Below are positions 50,301 to 57,824 of a DNA stretch of 64,000 bases, piece by piece; the stretch's first letter is position 1; every line of letters begins with the position of its first letter. Below the pieces are notes generated by a model. The model had not been told where the DNA came from, did no database searches, and saw only the letters and a program-made list of their open reading frames with translations. Made by a program: the position numbers and the translations under genes. Origin of the DNA: Paraglaciecola sp. L1A13 (GTDB lineage Bacteria; Pseudomonadota; Gammaproteobacteria; Enterobacterales; Alteromonadaceae); NCBI RefSeq assembly GCF_009796745.1, contig NZ_CP047024.1:3906001-3970000 (forward strand), read 5' to 3'.

Positions 50301-51102
50301 ACTCGAACAACTTAAACAGCGGTTAGACAACGCACACGCCAGAGCACACGCATTACTTGAGCAAGCCCAAACACAGGTCACCACCTTACTAAGTGCGCCA
50401 AACGCCGAGCAATGGCGACAAACCAGCATGCAAGATGTGACAACCGCCCTAGAAGCATTGACTCAGCAGCAACAGGCTCTCACTAAACGCGAAGGGGAAA
50501 TTAGCCACGCACTCAGCTCAGACAGCCAGCGCACAGGCGAGCAACAAACCTTGTTACTGCAAATTGACCAACACAGGCAAGAATTCGAACACCTGCACTA
50601 CTTACATTCGTTGATTGGCTCACAAAAAGGTGACAAGTTCCGCACTTTTGCCCAAGGGCTTACCCTTGATAACCTAATGTATTTGGCCAATAAGCAGCTG
50701 GAACGCTTACACGGTCGTTACCTGCTTAAACGCAAAGCCGACGCCAGTCTGGCGCTTAGCGTAATAGACACATGGCAAGGGGATATTCAACGAGACACCA
50801 AAACCTTATCCGGTGGTGAAAGCTTCTTAGTCAGCCTTGCGCTGGCACTGGCCTTATCAGAATTGGTCAGTCATAAAACCAGTATTGATTCGCTGTTTCT
50901 TGATGAAGGCTTTGGCACTCTAGACAGTGAAACCTTAGATATAGCTTTAGACGCGCTAGATAATCTGCATGCTTCAGGCAAAATGATAGGCGTGATCAGT
51001 CATGTTGAAGCCATGAAAGAGCGGATTGTGGCGCAATTGGCAGTGACTAAAAAGAGTGGTTTAGGGGTAAGTGAGTTGGATCGTAAGTACGCGGTGGTTT
51101 GA
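47392..51102 (+). CDS. sbcC: SbcCD exonuclease subunit C
   Basis: A 1236-aa Rad50-type ATPase, partner of SbcD. The N-terminal ATPase half has Walker A GPTGAGKTTLLDA (residues about 39-51). Two long coiled-coil arms, very rich in Gln and Ala, meet at a zinc hook CPLCGAKEHP (about residue 600). The C-terminal half has the ABC signature LSGGESFLVSL and Walker B SLFLDEGFGTLD. It is longer than the E. coli protein (1048 aa), the extra length being in the coiled coil. It overlaps sbcD by one base, so translation is probably coupled. Confidence 0.95.
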   Translation: MKILSLQFSNLNSLKGQWKIDFRQAPFADNGVFAITGPTGAGKTTLLDAICLALYHETPRLGALSANNNEIMTRGTAECSAEVEFEVKGVAYRAFWSMRRSRGNADGNLQAAVVELGEVVSQKVLANQIKKKSELIEQITGLDFGRFTKSMMLSQGEFAAFLNADEKQRAELLEELTGTEIYGLISERVHQHYSQAKQQLAELEAQAKGVQLLTTEQKQQLQDEQHTLLVEQNAVGKKIIAQQAHVNWWQQLNGANSALTQAKQHVAQAQANKEQEKEALQRLANSHPSEALRAPFELLNDTQTQCEHDKKNITQSTALLTKSLVTLDERKRVALTVSNELKASKDKHFAQEKCLNDDVIPLDNDIAKHQEQTAYVQEKHNNLSAKKAVILTEHQRAQEALTSQQQHLAQADNYLESHKADGALKQFLGQWQVQASQLQQAQQSQDALTVKMADEQRQLVAAQQAEQSKQKQHADSVIQANGLEKSYQQQAAQLATFERNGDLSALEQRLSMLSQVLPDLLTLKNTQKQWLNQHQELTQKHNAIELNKAEQSKLNTQRDALKTQYKTQEQQVKLFTQLVSQEEQLVQFRAALEQGTPCPLCGAKEHPAGSDVAVDIPQTIGQKQQAEQQLNQLKEQGLEVRAKLESLIRAQAELSQRIDWLQNEQSAQVQHWQTCTAHIQSTDNTILAGADTQLLAIENSEQLAHFDAQIKAESTQLSEYIKQLKTQTNLLNQHKEQWQQSQAHVQAYDSAWQLAQHALQSLTRTVQTLKEDHAKLSQVIAQLNAKLTEQIQGHGYPAPQDNELLNWLKNKEHDATQWEQHTTQRSEALSQLEKLKSTHEHTQAQLSDLDAQLTAIKQERDSLTSKLASLKEKRFALFADKSVKDERDKLALSLRALEQSVNEAQEKLSLAEREHNTHAANVQNAQAQLAQNQARLHTRQQAWLERLNNSPFADQRAFEAALLDEATRTSLEQLKQRLDNAHARAHALLEQAQTQVTTLLSAPNAEQWRQTSMQDVTTALEALTQQQQALTKREGEISHALSSDSQRTGEQQTLLLQIDQHRQEFEHLHYLHSLIGSQKGDKFRTFAQGLTLDNLMYLANKQLERLHGRYLLKRKADASLALSVIDTWQGDIQRDTKTLSGGESFLVSLALALALSELVSHKTSIDSLFLDEGFGTLDSETLDIALDALDNLHASGKMIGVISHVEAMKERIVAQLAVTKKSGLGVSELDRKYAVV

Positions 51103-51114
51103 TCTTGCTAGCGC

Positions 51115-51690
51115 TAGGGGAGCGCTGCGCTGATTTATCGCTACGCGACTAAGATTACGCTTCGCGTCAAGCGTTTGCTGCGCAAGCTAACTATGCACTT
51201 CGCTTACCATGTGCGGTGCACACTGAGCATGCGCGATGCTTACCGTCATCCATGACGTTTTTTGACTCTCATCTCTACGAGCCAGTAACTTCTTTTCAAC
51301 AGCCAAAAGAAGTCACCAAGAACGACCGATCTCCAACCAATTTTTTAGCCCATATTTTTCATCGGCTTCTATGTCTAAGCGGCGAGATGTTACCTTTGTG
51401 CATCCATGCAGATCGCCTGTAAAACACTTTGTTTATCAGGTTCTTCGAAAACTTAAAATACAAAACTCAGTTTAACTCCATCCTTGGTAACGCACCCCAT
51501 AATGGAGTTACAGCTTCACCATCCATGGCGAATCGTTCACCCGACAAGATCGATGCTCCTAAACGTCACGGGGTCACCCATATCTGGACATCTGACAAGC
51601 CAATTCAAAATATAGAAAATTGGAGTCGTGAAAAAATCAGTGACTACGTCGCCAAAAGAAACTGCTACGCCGCTAGGATAGCGGCTTTTC
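51115..51690. repeat. Multi-hairpin intergenic repeat, copy A (diverged)
   Basis: A non-coding stretch right after sbcC sharing modules with copies B and C. Seen: GATTACGCTTCGCG (51153-51166), also in copy C at 55339-55352; a 26-base motif at 51209-51234 that recurs at 53439-53464 with two differences; hairpin 51244-51257 (CGTCAT/ATGACG) plus six T; hairpin 51288-51313 (ACTTCTTTT/AAAAGAAGT, loop CAACAGCC); and a tail from 51623 (GAGTCG...) loosely matching the copy B and C block. Two more self-complementary units, both XXATCCATXX, lie at 51399-51410 and 51519-51528. A hairpin with TTTT ends at 51689. The right edge is uncertain because the middle is strongly diverged. Confidence 0.7.
51669..51689 (+). 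terminator. Terminator-like hairpin at the end of copy A
   Basis: GCCGCT, AGGAT loop, AGCGGC, TTTT. It may end transcripts leaving sbcC or the repeat copy. Confidence 0.55.
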
Positions 51691-52134
51691 CGAGTGCGGA
51701 TTTGAAACACGTTAACATGGGTATATTGTTGACTCACCACGTGAAAGAATTGAGTAACTTTACCTGTCTTATGCTTTCCAATATGAAAACTACCTCTTAA
51801 AAAGTTTTATCTATTTGATGTATGCAAAGCTACTGTACCCATAGAGCTCTTTTTAGAGCGTTATGTCACGATAATAGCTCTGTATATAACTGTGATTTAG
51901 TAGGTTTTATATTGTAAATGGAGCATGCTGCTTCAAAAAAGCTATCCCGCTTAAATCAGCTAACAATGTTAGCAATTTGCATGCTAATAATAGCTTCGAT
52001 ACGTTATGTATTAGGCGGGTAACAAGATACGGTGATTTGCTACTTATTTGTGGTGGGCCATACAAAAACTAAGGCTAATCTAGTGAAAAAAAGCTATGAG
52101 AAGGCGTTAAATTTAAAATTATAAGAGGTACATA
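51691..52134. other. AT-rich gap upstream of a membrane protein gene
   Basis: About 440 bases. A very short frame (51919-52023, 34 codons beginning MEHAASKKLS) could encode one membrane helix, but it has no Shine-Dalgarno and is not called. No other structure was recognised. The right end has AAGAGGT, the ribosome-binding site of the next gene. Confidence 0.35.
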
Positions 52135-52737
52135 ATGGAGTTTACGAATAAACGCACCATCCTAATTACGGCATATTTATTGTTGGTGTTGGCAATAACA
52201 CAGGCTATTTATACTGCTCTTTATGTTGCTGAAATAGGCTTTTCAAGGCAGATTTTATGGGGGCTAGAAGCAGTAGTATTTACTGTTCTTGTCTCTTTTG
52301 CCGGTGCGGCTTTGACGCAGGCAAAAAACTATCAATTGGGATGGTCAGCTATTGCATTTAGTGCTGTGCTTAACATCGTGCAGGTAAGTATTGGCCTGAG
52401 TTTGTTTTCATCATTTGGAAAAGTTGCGGGTAACGTTGAAGGGGCACAACCTTTAATTGGTGGTGTGGTTGCTTTGTCTTTCATGATTTACTATGCAGCC
52501 AAAGTGTTATTGGGGTTAGCAGCACTTGTTTTTGGAATGGCAAGTTTAGCAAAAGGTGGCAAAACGATAGGAGGCCTTACAGCGTTAGCGGGTGTAGTTG
52601 CAATGTCTGCCAATGGCATACTAATTACCTTTGGCCGTGATGGCTTTCTTCCCTCAGGCGTTGCTGGCGGTTCAGGAGTGATTGCAACGTTACTTTTAGC
52701 GATATGCTTGATAAGTCTTTACCGTAAGGAAGATTAA
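52135..52737 (+). CDS. Unknown five-helix membrane protein
   Basis: A 200-aa hydrophobic protein with about five or six TM helices (for example YLLLVLAITQAIYTALY, residues 14-30, and LLLAICLISLY at the C-terminus). Small glycine-rich segments (GGSGVIATLL, GGKTIGGLTALAGV) occur near the end. I do not recognise a family. ATG at 52135 has AGAGGT six bases before it. It stands alone between repeat copies A and B, with a hairpin after it. It is most likely real but its function is unknown. Confidence 0.75.
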   Translation: MEFTNKRTILITAYLLLVLAITQAIYTALYVAEIGFSRQILWGLEAVVFTVLVSFAGAALTQAKNYQLGWSAIAFSAVLNIVQVSIGLSLFSSFGKVAGNVEGAQPLIGGVVALSFMIYYAAKVLLGLAALVFGMASLAKGGKTIGGLTALAGVVAMSANGILITFGRDGFLPSGVAGGSGVIATLLLAICLISLYRKED

Positions 52738-52779
52738 GGCTTAATGTCTTACGCGTGAGAGTCTTTTTAAATAAAGAAT

Positions 52780-52812
52780 AAACATCGGTGCATAGTGTAT
52801 GTTCCGATGTTT
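52780..52812 (+). terminator. Hairpin after the membrane protein gene
   Basis: AAACATCGG, 15-base loop, CCGATGTTT: a perfect 9-bp stem 42 bases after the stop, followed by only a short T run. Probably a terminator. Confidence 0.55.
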
Positions 52813-53044
52813 GACGTTGTATGTAGCAAAATTCTTTGGCATCTAAAAGATGGTTCGCTACGTTTTAACGAATTATTGCGTATGTTAGGTGGCGCAAGGA
52901 AAATAAAAGGGTCAGAGACGTTTAAGTATTAGGCAAAAGAATTACAGACATATCAGCCCTCTTTTCCCCAAAAAGGAGTGATGTTATAGCCAACATAAAT
53001 TCAGAACGAGTACCCTGCTAATTCGGCAAATCGTTTCCTAGATA
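52813..53044. other. Spacer before repeat copy B
   Basis: About 230 bases without coding character or repeat match. It contains GGGTCAGAGACG (52909-52920), which reminded me of ends of REP-type elements, but the match is too short to call. Confidence 0.3.
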
Positions 53045-53480
53045 AAAGCGTTGCTCACCTATGCGCTGCGCTTACCGGCATTCATGCCTTTTTTCAAGCC
53101 TCATCCATGAGGCGATCGCGGCCCGACGTACTTTTCTTCAACAGCTAAGAAAAGTAAGCACAAATTCATCGGGAATGAATTGAACATCCATAGGATGGCC
53201 TCAGCGATTATCGCACAAGGTTAAATGCATGGACGCATTTCATAAAAGAAGCCGCCCTGCGGCAAGTCACTTATTTCCTGTGCGTCTCACTTAACACCGG
53301 TCGTGAAAACGCGTTCCCGACGCGTCTTTCACTCAGATTGCTCCATGTAATCTGACCAATGTCAGCCTTAGATGCTCGGGGTGCTTTGAGTCGGGACAAA
53401 ATCAAAAGCACGACTATGTCACCGGAGCTTTGTTTGCGATGTGCTGTGCACACTGGGCATGCGCTGCGCTTATCGTTTTA
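53045..53480. repeat. Multi-hairpin intergenic repeat, copy B
   Basis: A non-coding block of successive perfect hairpins. In order: 53077-53088 (GGCAT/ATGCC) plus six T; 53098-53113 (GCCTCAT/ATGAGGC); 53129-53156 (TACTTTTCTT/AAGAAAAGTA, loop CAACAGCT); 53163-53181 (AATTCAT/ATGAATT, loop CGGGA); 53185-53197 (CATCC/GGATG); 53223-53240 (AAATGC/GCATTT, loop ATGGAC); 53250-53263 (GCCGC/GCGGC); 53303-53332 (12-bp stem, loop TCCCG); 53334-53354 (CAGATT/AATCTG). A conserved 28-base block follows at 53388-53415, then the motif shared with copy A's left end. The whole order is repeated in copy C with altered stems. Confidence 0.85.
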
Positions 53481-53628
53481 TCGTTTTTTTAAGCGCTGGC
53501 TGTTTATGGGTGAAATACTTTCTTTTTGTGAAAGGTCTACTTATCTTCTTTAATATGCCGATAGCTTATTAAAGCGTTATCGTACTATTACAGACCGCTA
53601 TCTTTCCAAATAAACCTAAAGGCTCAAA

Positions 53629-55269
53629 ATGCATAACATGACGATTCGACAAAAATTATTTGCGGGCTTTGGGTTAGTGTTATTTATGATGGTGTCCTTA
53701 GTTGTTATTGGTATTCAGAATGTGAACTACATTGATGAGACCTTAACCGAAATATCTGATGTTAATTCAGTCAAACAGCGCTACGCAATTAACTATCGAG
53801 GAAGTGTGCATGACCGGGCAATTGATATACGCGACGTCGTATTAGCGACCAATAATGCTGAGGTGCAAGTATTAGCGCGTCATATTAATACCCTAGAAAC
53901 CTATTATCATGAGTCTGAGCAGGCGATGAAAAACATGATTGACTCGGGTGTGATTTTTACGCCTGAAGAAGCGAGTATTTTAACAAAAATCGCTGCTATC
54001 CAGAAGAAAACAACCCCGCAAATTCAACAGATAATTACGCTAACGCAACAGGGGGATGGCTTACAGGCTAAGTCACTACTCGCCTCTGAAGTTGCGGGTG
54101 ATTTTAAGCAATGGTTAAAAGTCATTAATGCGTTTATTGACTATCAAGAAGAAGTGAATAAAGTCGCTACCCCAAAAGCACGGGAAGTAGCGGGTAATTT
54201 TCAATATCTCATGGTGATTATTACCAGCATTGCCATTCTTATCGGTGTGGGCGTCACGGTTTTTATCAGTCGTAATTTAACCAATCAATTAGGAGCAGAA
54301 CCCTCTGTAGCGGCCGATGCACTGGCGAATATGACCTCCGGCGATTTAAATACCCAAATCGATACGTGTTGCCCTGAAAGCTTAATGGGCTCAGTGGTCA
54401 CCATGCGCGAAAAATTGCGCGGGATCGTAGCCAGTATTTTTAGCGGCGCAACTGAACTTGCCGCGCAAACTCAAATGGTCTCTGCTGGCTCTGAACAAGT
54501 GTATACAGCCGCCCAAATACAAGCCAAACTTACAAGTGAAACAACTGAAAGCCTTAATACCATGCGTCAAGGACTGGCACATGTGTCTGAATCCATGTCC
54601 CAGTCAGAAATCAATTCCGCGGAAACCTCTAAATTTGCCAAACTAGGCAAAGAAAAAATCGATGAAAGCGCCCGTGAAATGGAATTAATATCTAGCACGG
54701 TTGGTGCAACCGTTATGCAAATTAAACAACTAGAAGACCGAACCAAAGAGATTGGCAGTATTATCAGTGTTATTGGCAGCATCTCTGACCAAACCAATTT
54801 ATTAGCCCTTAATGCTGCTATCGAGGCAGCCAGAGCAGGCGAAAGCGGCCGCGGGTTTGCGGTAGTGGCTGATGAAGTTAGAAACCTATCACTGCGCACA
54901 GGTGAAGCCACCCAGCAAATTGAAAGAATGATAAACGAAGTACAAAACGAAACAGCCGCTTCGGTGATGGCAATGGAAAAAACCCAACCCCTAGTTGAAA
55001 ACGGCCGCGCGTTAACCATCGAAACAATAGATTTATTGCTCAATATCGAAAAACAAGCGAACGGCTCATTGATTAACGTGCAAGAAGTGGCCAGCGCAAC
55101 CAATCAGCAAGTGGCGTTTATCGAAAAAATATCCATCTCAATGCAAGACATCAATACCATGTCAGCTGAATCAATCACCGCCCTGCAAAAAAATAATGAA
55201 ATCACCCAATCACTTGATGCTTTATCGCAGGAATTAAAAGCGACTGTGGGTTATTTTAAACTCGGTTGA
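53629..55269 (+). CDS. Methyl-accepting chemotaxis protein
   Basis: A 546-aa chemoreceptor. TM1 (about residues 11-31), a four-helix-bundle periplasmic domain (about 32-190), TM2 (about 193-212, [20 protein letters not shown]), a HAMP region and a signalling domain whose tip [20 protein letters not shown] is intact. There is no pentapeptide for CheR. The ligand is unknown. The start is ATG at 53629 with AAGG upstream. It lies between repeat copies B and C with no neighbour suggesting a ligand. Confidence 0.94.
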   Translation: MHNMTIRQKLFAGFGLVLFMMVSLVVIGIQNVNYIDETLTEISDVNSVKQRYAINYRGSVHDRAIDIRDVVLATNNAEVQVLARHINTLETYYHESEQAMKNMIDSGVIFTPEEASILTKIAAIQKKTTPQIQQIITLTQQGDGLQAKSLLASEVAGDFKQWLKVINAFIDYQEEVNKVATPKAREVAGNFQYLMVIITSIAILIGVGVTVFISRNLTNQLGAEPSVAADALANMTSGDLNTQIDTCCPESLMGSVVTMREKLRGIVASIFSGATELAAQTQMVSAGSEQVYTAAQIQAKLTSETTESLNTMRQGLAHVSESMSQSEINSAETSKFAKLGKEKIDESAREMELISSTVGATVMQIKQLEDRTKEIGSIISVIGSISDQTNLLALNAAIEAARAGESGRGFAVVADEVRNLSLRTGEATQQIERMINEVQNETAASVMAMEKTQPLVENGRALTIETIDLLLNIEKQANGSLINVQEVASATNQQVAFIEKISISMQDINTMSAESITALQKNNEITQSLDALSQELKATVGYFKLG

Positions 55270-55284
55270 GGGGCATCGAGTCGA

Positions 55285-55760
55285 TGTGCGTAAGGGAGTG
55301 TATGTGCTGCGCGCACTTAGCCGTCATTGCGCTAGAGTGATTACGCTTCGCGCACAGTATATGCGCTACGCTTACCGCAATCCTTTGCGTTTTTTGATAC
55401 GGCATCCTTGCCGCACCAGTGACTCTTTCTTCTACAGCTAAGAAAGAGTAACCAGACAAAGTTGTCGGGAACAACTTTGAACATCCGAAGGATGGTGCGC
55501 AGCACGTAGGGCATGGATAGCCCGAAGTAAAGAAGCCGCCCTCCGGCAAGTCTCTATTCCCTGCGCGTCTTGTCTAACACTGGTCGTGAAAACGCGTTCC
55601 CGACGCGGCTTTCACTTAAATGACATTCATGTCATTGATCCAGTGTTAGCCTTCGGTGCTCGGGGTTCCTTGAGTCGGGACAAAATCAAAAGCACGACTT
55701 TGTCGCCAAAGTATGCGCTGCGTTTATCGCAATCCATGACAGTAAGCAAAGCTATTGCCC
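55285..55760. repeat. Multi-hairpin intergenic repeat, copy C
   Basis: Same module order as copy B but with different stems. 55376-55389 (CGCAA/TTGCG) plus six T; 55400-55413 (CGGCA/TGCCG); 55422-55449 (ACTCTTTCTT/AAGAAAGAGT, loop CTACAGCT); 55457-55479 (CAAAGTTGT/ACAACTTTG, loop CGGGA); 55482-55494 (CATCC/GGATG); 55509-55523 (GGGC/GCCC, loop ATGGATA); 55534-55547 (GCCG/CGGC); 55586-55615 (loop TCCCG); 55619-55636 (AATGACAT/ATGTCATT). A 10-bp pair CTAACACTGG (55574-55583) and CCAGTGTTAG (55640-55649) encloses the last two hairpins. A 24-base direct repeat (21 identical) stands at 55360-55383 and 55712-55735. Confidence 0.88.
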
Positions 55761-56028
55761 CGAGTGCGCAGCACATAATAAGAAACGCGAATACTTCGAG
55801 AAAATAAAGAACCAATTTCCCTATAATAATTCATTCATAATAAAAATAGATATCTTCTGATCCCAATGTAACCCCCGCGTAACCGCATTGTTACTGACTT
55901 GTAAACGCATACGACCTTCGTCTACAGGTCGATAACACCCCTTACATGCATTTCTGGTGCTTGAGCGGATAAAAGTTAGACGGCATACTCGATTTTCCTA
56001 TATGAAAATAGTCACTTGAGAATGTTTT

Positions 56029-57309
56029 ATGAATGCGGAAACACGCAGTTATCGACGGTATGTCCTGTTTATTCTTACTTTGGTTTATATATTCAATTTT
56101 GTTGATCGGCAGATTCTGGTCATTCTGCAAGAGCCGATTAAAGCTGAATTAGGTTTGTCTGATACCCAGCTTGGTTTATTAACCGGCTTTGCCTTTGCTT
56201 TGTTCTATGTGGTGGTGGGTATTCCCATTGCACGTTGGGCCGATGTGGGCAATAGGCGCAATATTGTCAGTATGGCCTTGGTCGTGTGGAGCGGTATGAC
56301 AGCAGTATCTGGTTTGGCACAAAACTATACCCAATTACTACTGGCCAGAATTGGTGTCGGTATCGGCGAAGCCGGTGCGAGTCCGCCTTCTCACTCTATG
56401 ATATCCGATTATTATGAGCCTGAAGAACGTGGTGCGGCCATGTCTATCTATAGCATGGGGTTGTATTTGGGTATTTTGGTTGGCCTATTACTAGGTGGCT
56501 GGTTAGCTGACAAAATTGGTTGGCGTATGGCGTTTTTCGCGGTGGGTTTACCCGGTATTTTGATGGCCGTTGTGGTGCGCTTTACCCTTAAAGAGCCTCC
56601 TCGTGGTGGTTCTGGTATGGTGTCTGACCCAACTGTGGGTCAAAAATATACCTTTAAAGAAACCCTTAGTTATTTATGGAATTCTAAACCCTTCCGTAAA
56701 GCGGCGTTTGCTGCGGGTTTCTGTGCTTTTACCGGTTACTCTACGTTAACCTTTATCCCTTCTTTCTTAATTCGAAGTCATGGTATGAGCATCTCGGAAG
56801 TGGGTGTGTCGCTGGGTCTTATTATTGGTTTCTCAGGTGTGATTGGTGCCCTAAGCGGCGGTTTTTTGGCTGACAAATTCGGCAAAATAAATTTACGTTG
56901 GTATATGTGGGTACCGGCTATCGGCGTGTTACTTTCAGTGCCGTTTGCTTTGTTGGCATTAAGTCTAGACTCATTAACCTGGGTATTGGTATGCATATTT
57001 ATCAGTAATGTTTTTGGTTCTTGTTACCTTGGGCCGACTATCGCGATTTCTCACCATTTGGTTAAGCCATCAATGCGTGCAACCACATCGGCTATTTTGT
57101 TCTTTATTTTGAATATAGTCGGATTAGGCTGTGGCCCTGTCGTGACCGGTATGATGAGTGACGCTTTGACTCCCGAATATGGTGCCGAATCTCTGCGTTA
57201 TGCTTTGATGTTCTCTAGTCTCGTTATTCTGCTCGCGGTAGTTCAGTACATTCGCAGTGGTTCAGCCGTTAATAGACTTACCGACGACGACCAAAAGGTA
57301 ACTGCTTAG
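56029..57309 (+). CDS. MFS transporter, spinster-like
   Basis: A 426-aa major facilitator with 12 predicted TM helices. The N-terminal half has the family A-motif region (PIARWADVGNRRNIV) after VYIFNFVDRQILVILQEPI, a start typical of the spinster-like MFS subgroup; the second half repeats it as GGFLADKFGKINLRW. The substrate is unknown: subgroup members have been linked to sphingolipids, sugars or organic acids. The start is ATG at 56029. It is monocistronic, and a long inverted repeat follows. Confidence 0.92.
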   Translation: MNAETRSYRRYVLFILTLVYIFNFVDRQILVILQEPIKAELGLSDTQLGLLTGFAFALFYVVVGIPIARWADVGNRRNIVSMALVVWSGMTAVSGLAQNYTQLLLARIGVGIGEAGASPPSHSMISDYYEPEERGAAMSIYSMGLYLGILVGLLLGGWLADKIGWRMAFFAVGLPGILMAVVVRFTLKEPPRGGSGMVSDPTVGQKYTFKETLSYLWNSKPFRKAAFAAGFCAFTGYSTLTFIPSFLIRSHGMSISEVGVSLGLIIGFSGVIGALSGGFLADKFGKINLRWYMWVPAIGVLLSVPFALLALSLDSLTWVLVCIFISNVFGSCYLGPTIAISHHLVKPSMRATTSAILFFILNIVGLGCGPVVTGMMSDALTPEYGAESLRYALMFSSLVILLAVVQYIRSGSAVNRLTDDDQKVTA

Positions 57310-57358
57310 GCAATAGCCTTGCGCAGTAAGGATTAAGCATTTAATTTACTAACATAAC

Positions 57359-57405
57359 TATAATAACGCCTCTTAAAAGCAGTTAATTTTTGAGGCGTTA
57401 TTATA
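57359..57405. terminator. 14-bp perfect inverted repeat after the MFS gene
   Basis: TATAATAACGCCTC (57359-57372), a 19-base loop ending in five T, and GAGGCGTTATTATA (57392-57405). The stem is perfect, but no T run follows it, so it may act as a terminator or an mRNA-end hairpin. It lies 50 bases past the stop. Confidence 0.65.
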
Positions 57406-57824
57406 AAGCGTTGTCATTGCCCTACCCCAGACTTAAATAAGCAACAAGATTGCTTACGTTCTTTTTATCACGCCTGATGCTTTATTAACGCTCTATCAAC
57501 TTGCAATACGTTGGCTACCTTGCCTTTGTTTATTCGCTACATTACCTCGCTTGCCTACGCCCCACTTTAAAGCAAAAAGTCAGTATATTTAACATTACTA
57601 GCGGGGATTTTTCGACCCAATAACTTGACCATGGCAATATAAATAATGGATAGTTAATCACTCGAACATATGGAATTAAAACCATTAGATAAAAAGCAAT
57701 ATGGAGGGTTAATCAATATTTTAATGTTTAACAGTGAAAGGAAATCATAAGGTTACTAATACACATATTTAATTAGCGGTAGCCTAAAAATAAAAATCTA
57801 TAAAAATAGAAAGTGAGTTTGATT
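57406..57824. other. Intergenic region upstream of the S9 peptidase, nothing recognised
   Basis: About 420 bases, AT-rich toward the right. No coding frame, RNA gene or repeat copy was found. The right end carries AAGTGAG before the peptidase ATG. Confidence 0.35.

Noticed and set aside
51429..51800. 123-codon frame downstream of sbcC
   Set aside because: It begins at a weak start without a Shine-Dalgarno, runs through repeat copy A, and its composition does not look like a folded protein.
52909..52930. GGGTCAGAGACG as a REP-element end
   Set aside because: Only a dozen bases match from memory and no partner repeat or transposase is nearby.
53359..53553. Short ORF at 53359-53553, and a similar one at 55586-55807, sharing the peptide RGxLSRDKIKSTT
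   Set aside because: The shared peptide comes from a conserved 28-base block of the hairpin repeat, not from a coding constraint; the rest of the two frames is unrelated and neither has a ribosome-binding site.
51115..55760. Interpretation of the hairpin repeats as a CRISPR array or integron cassette array
   Set aside because: Unit lengths and spacing are irregular, there are no uniform spacers, no cas or integrase genes, and no attC-type core-site pairs could be recognised.
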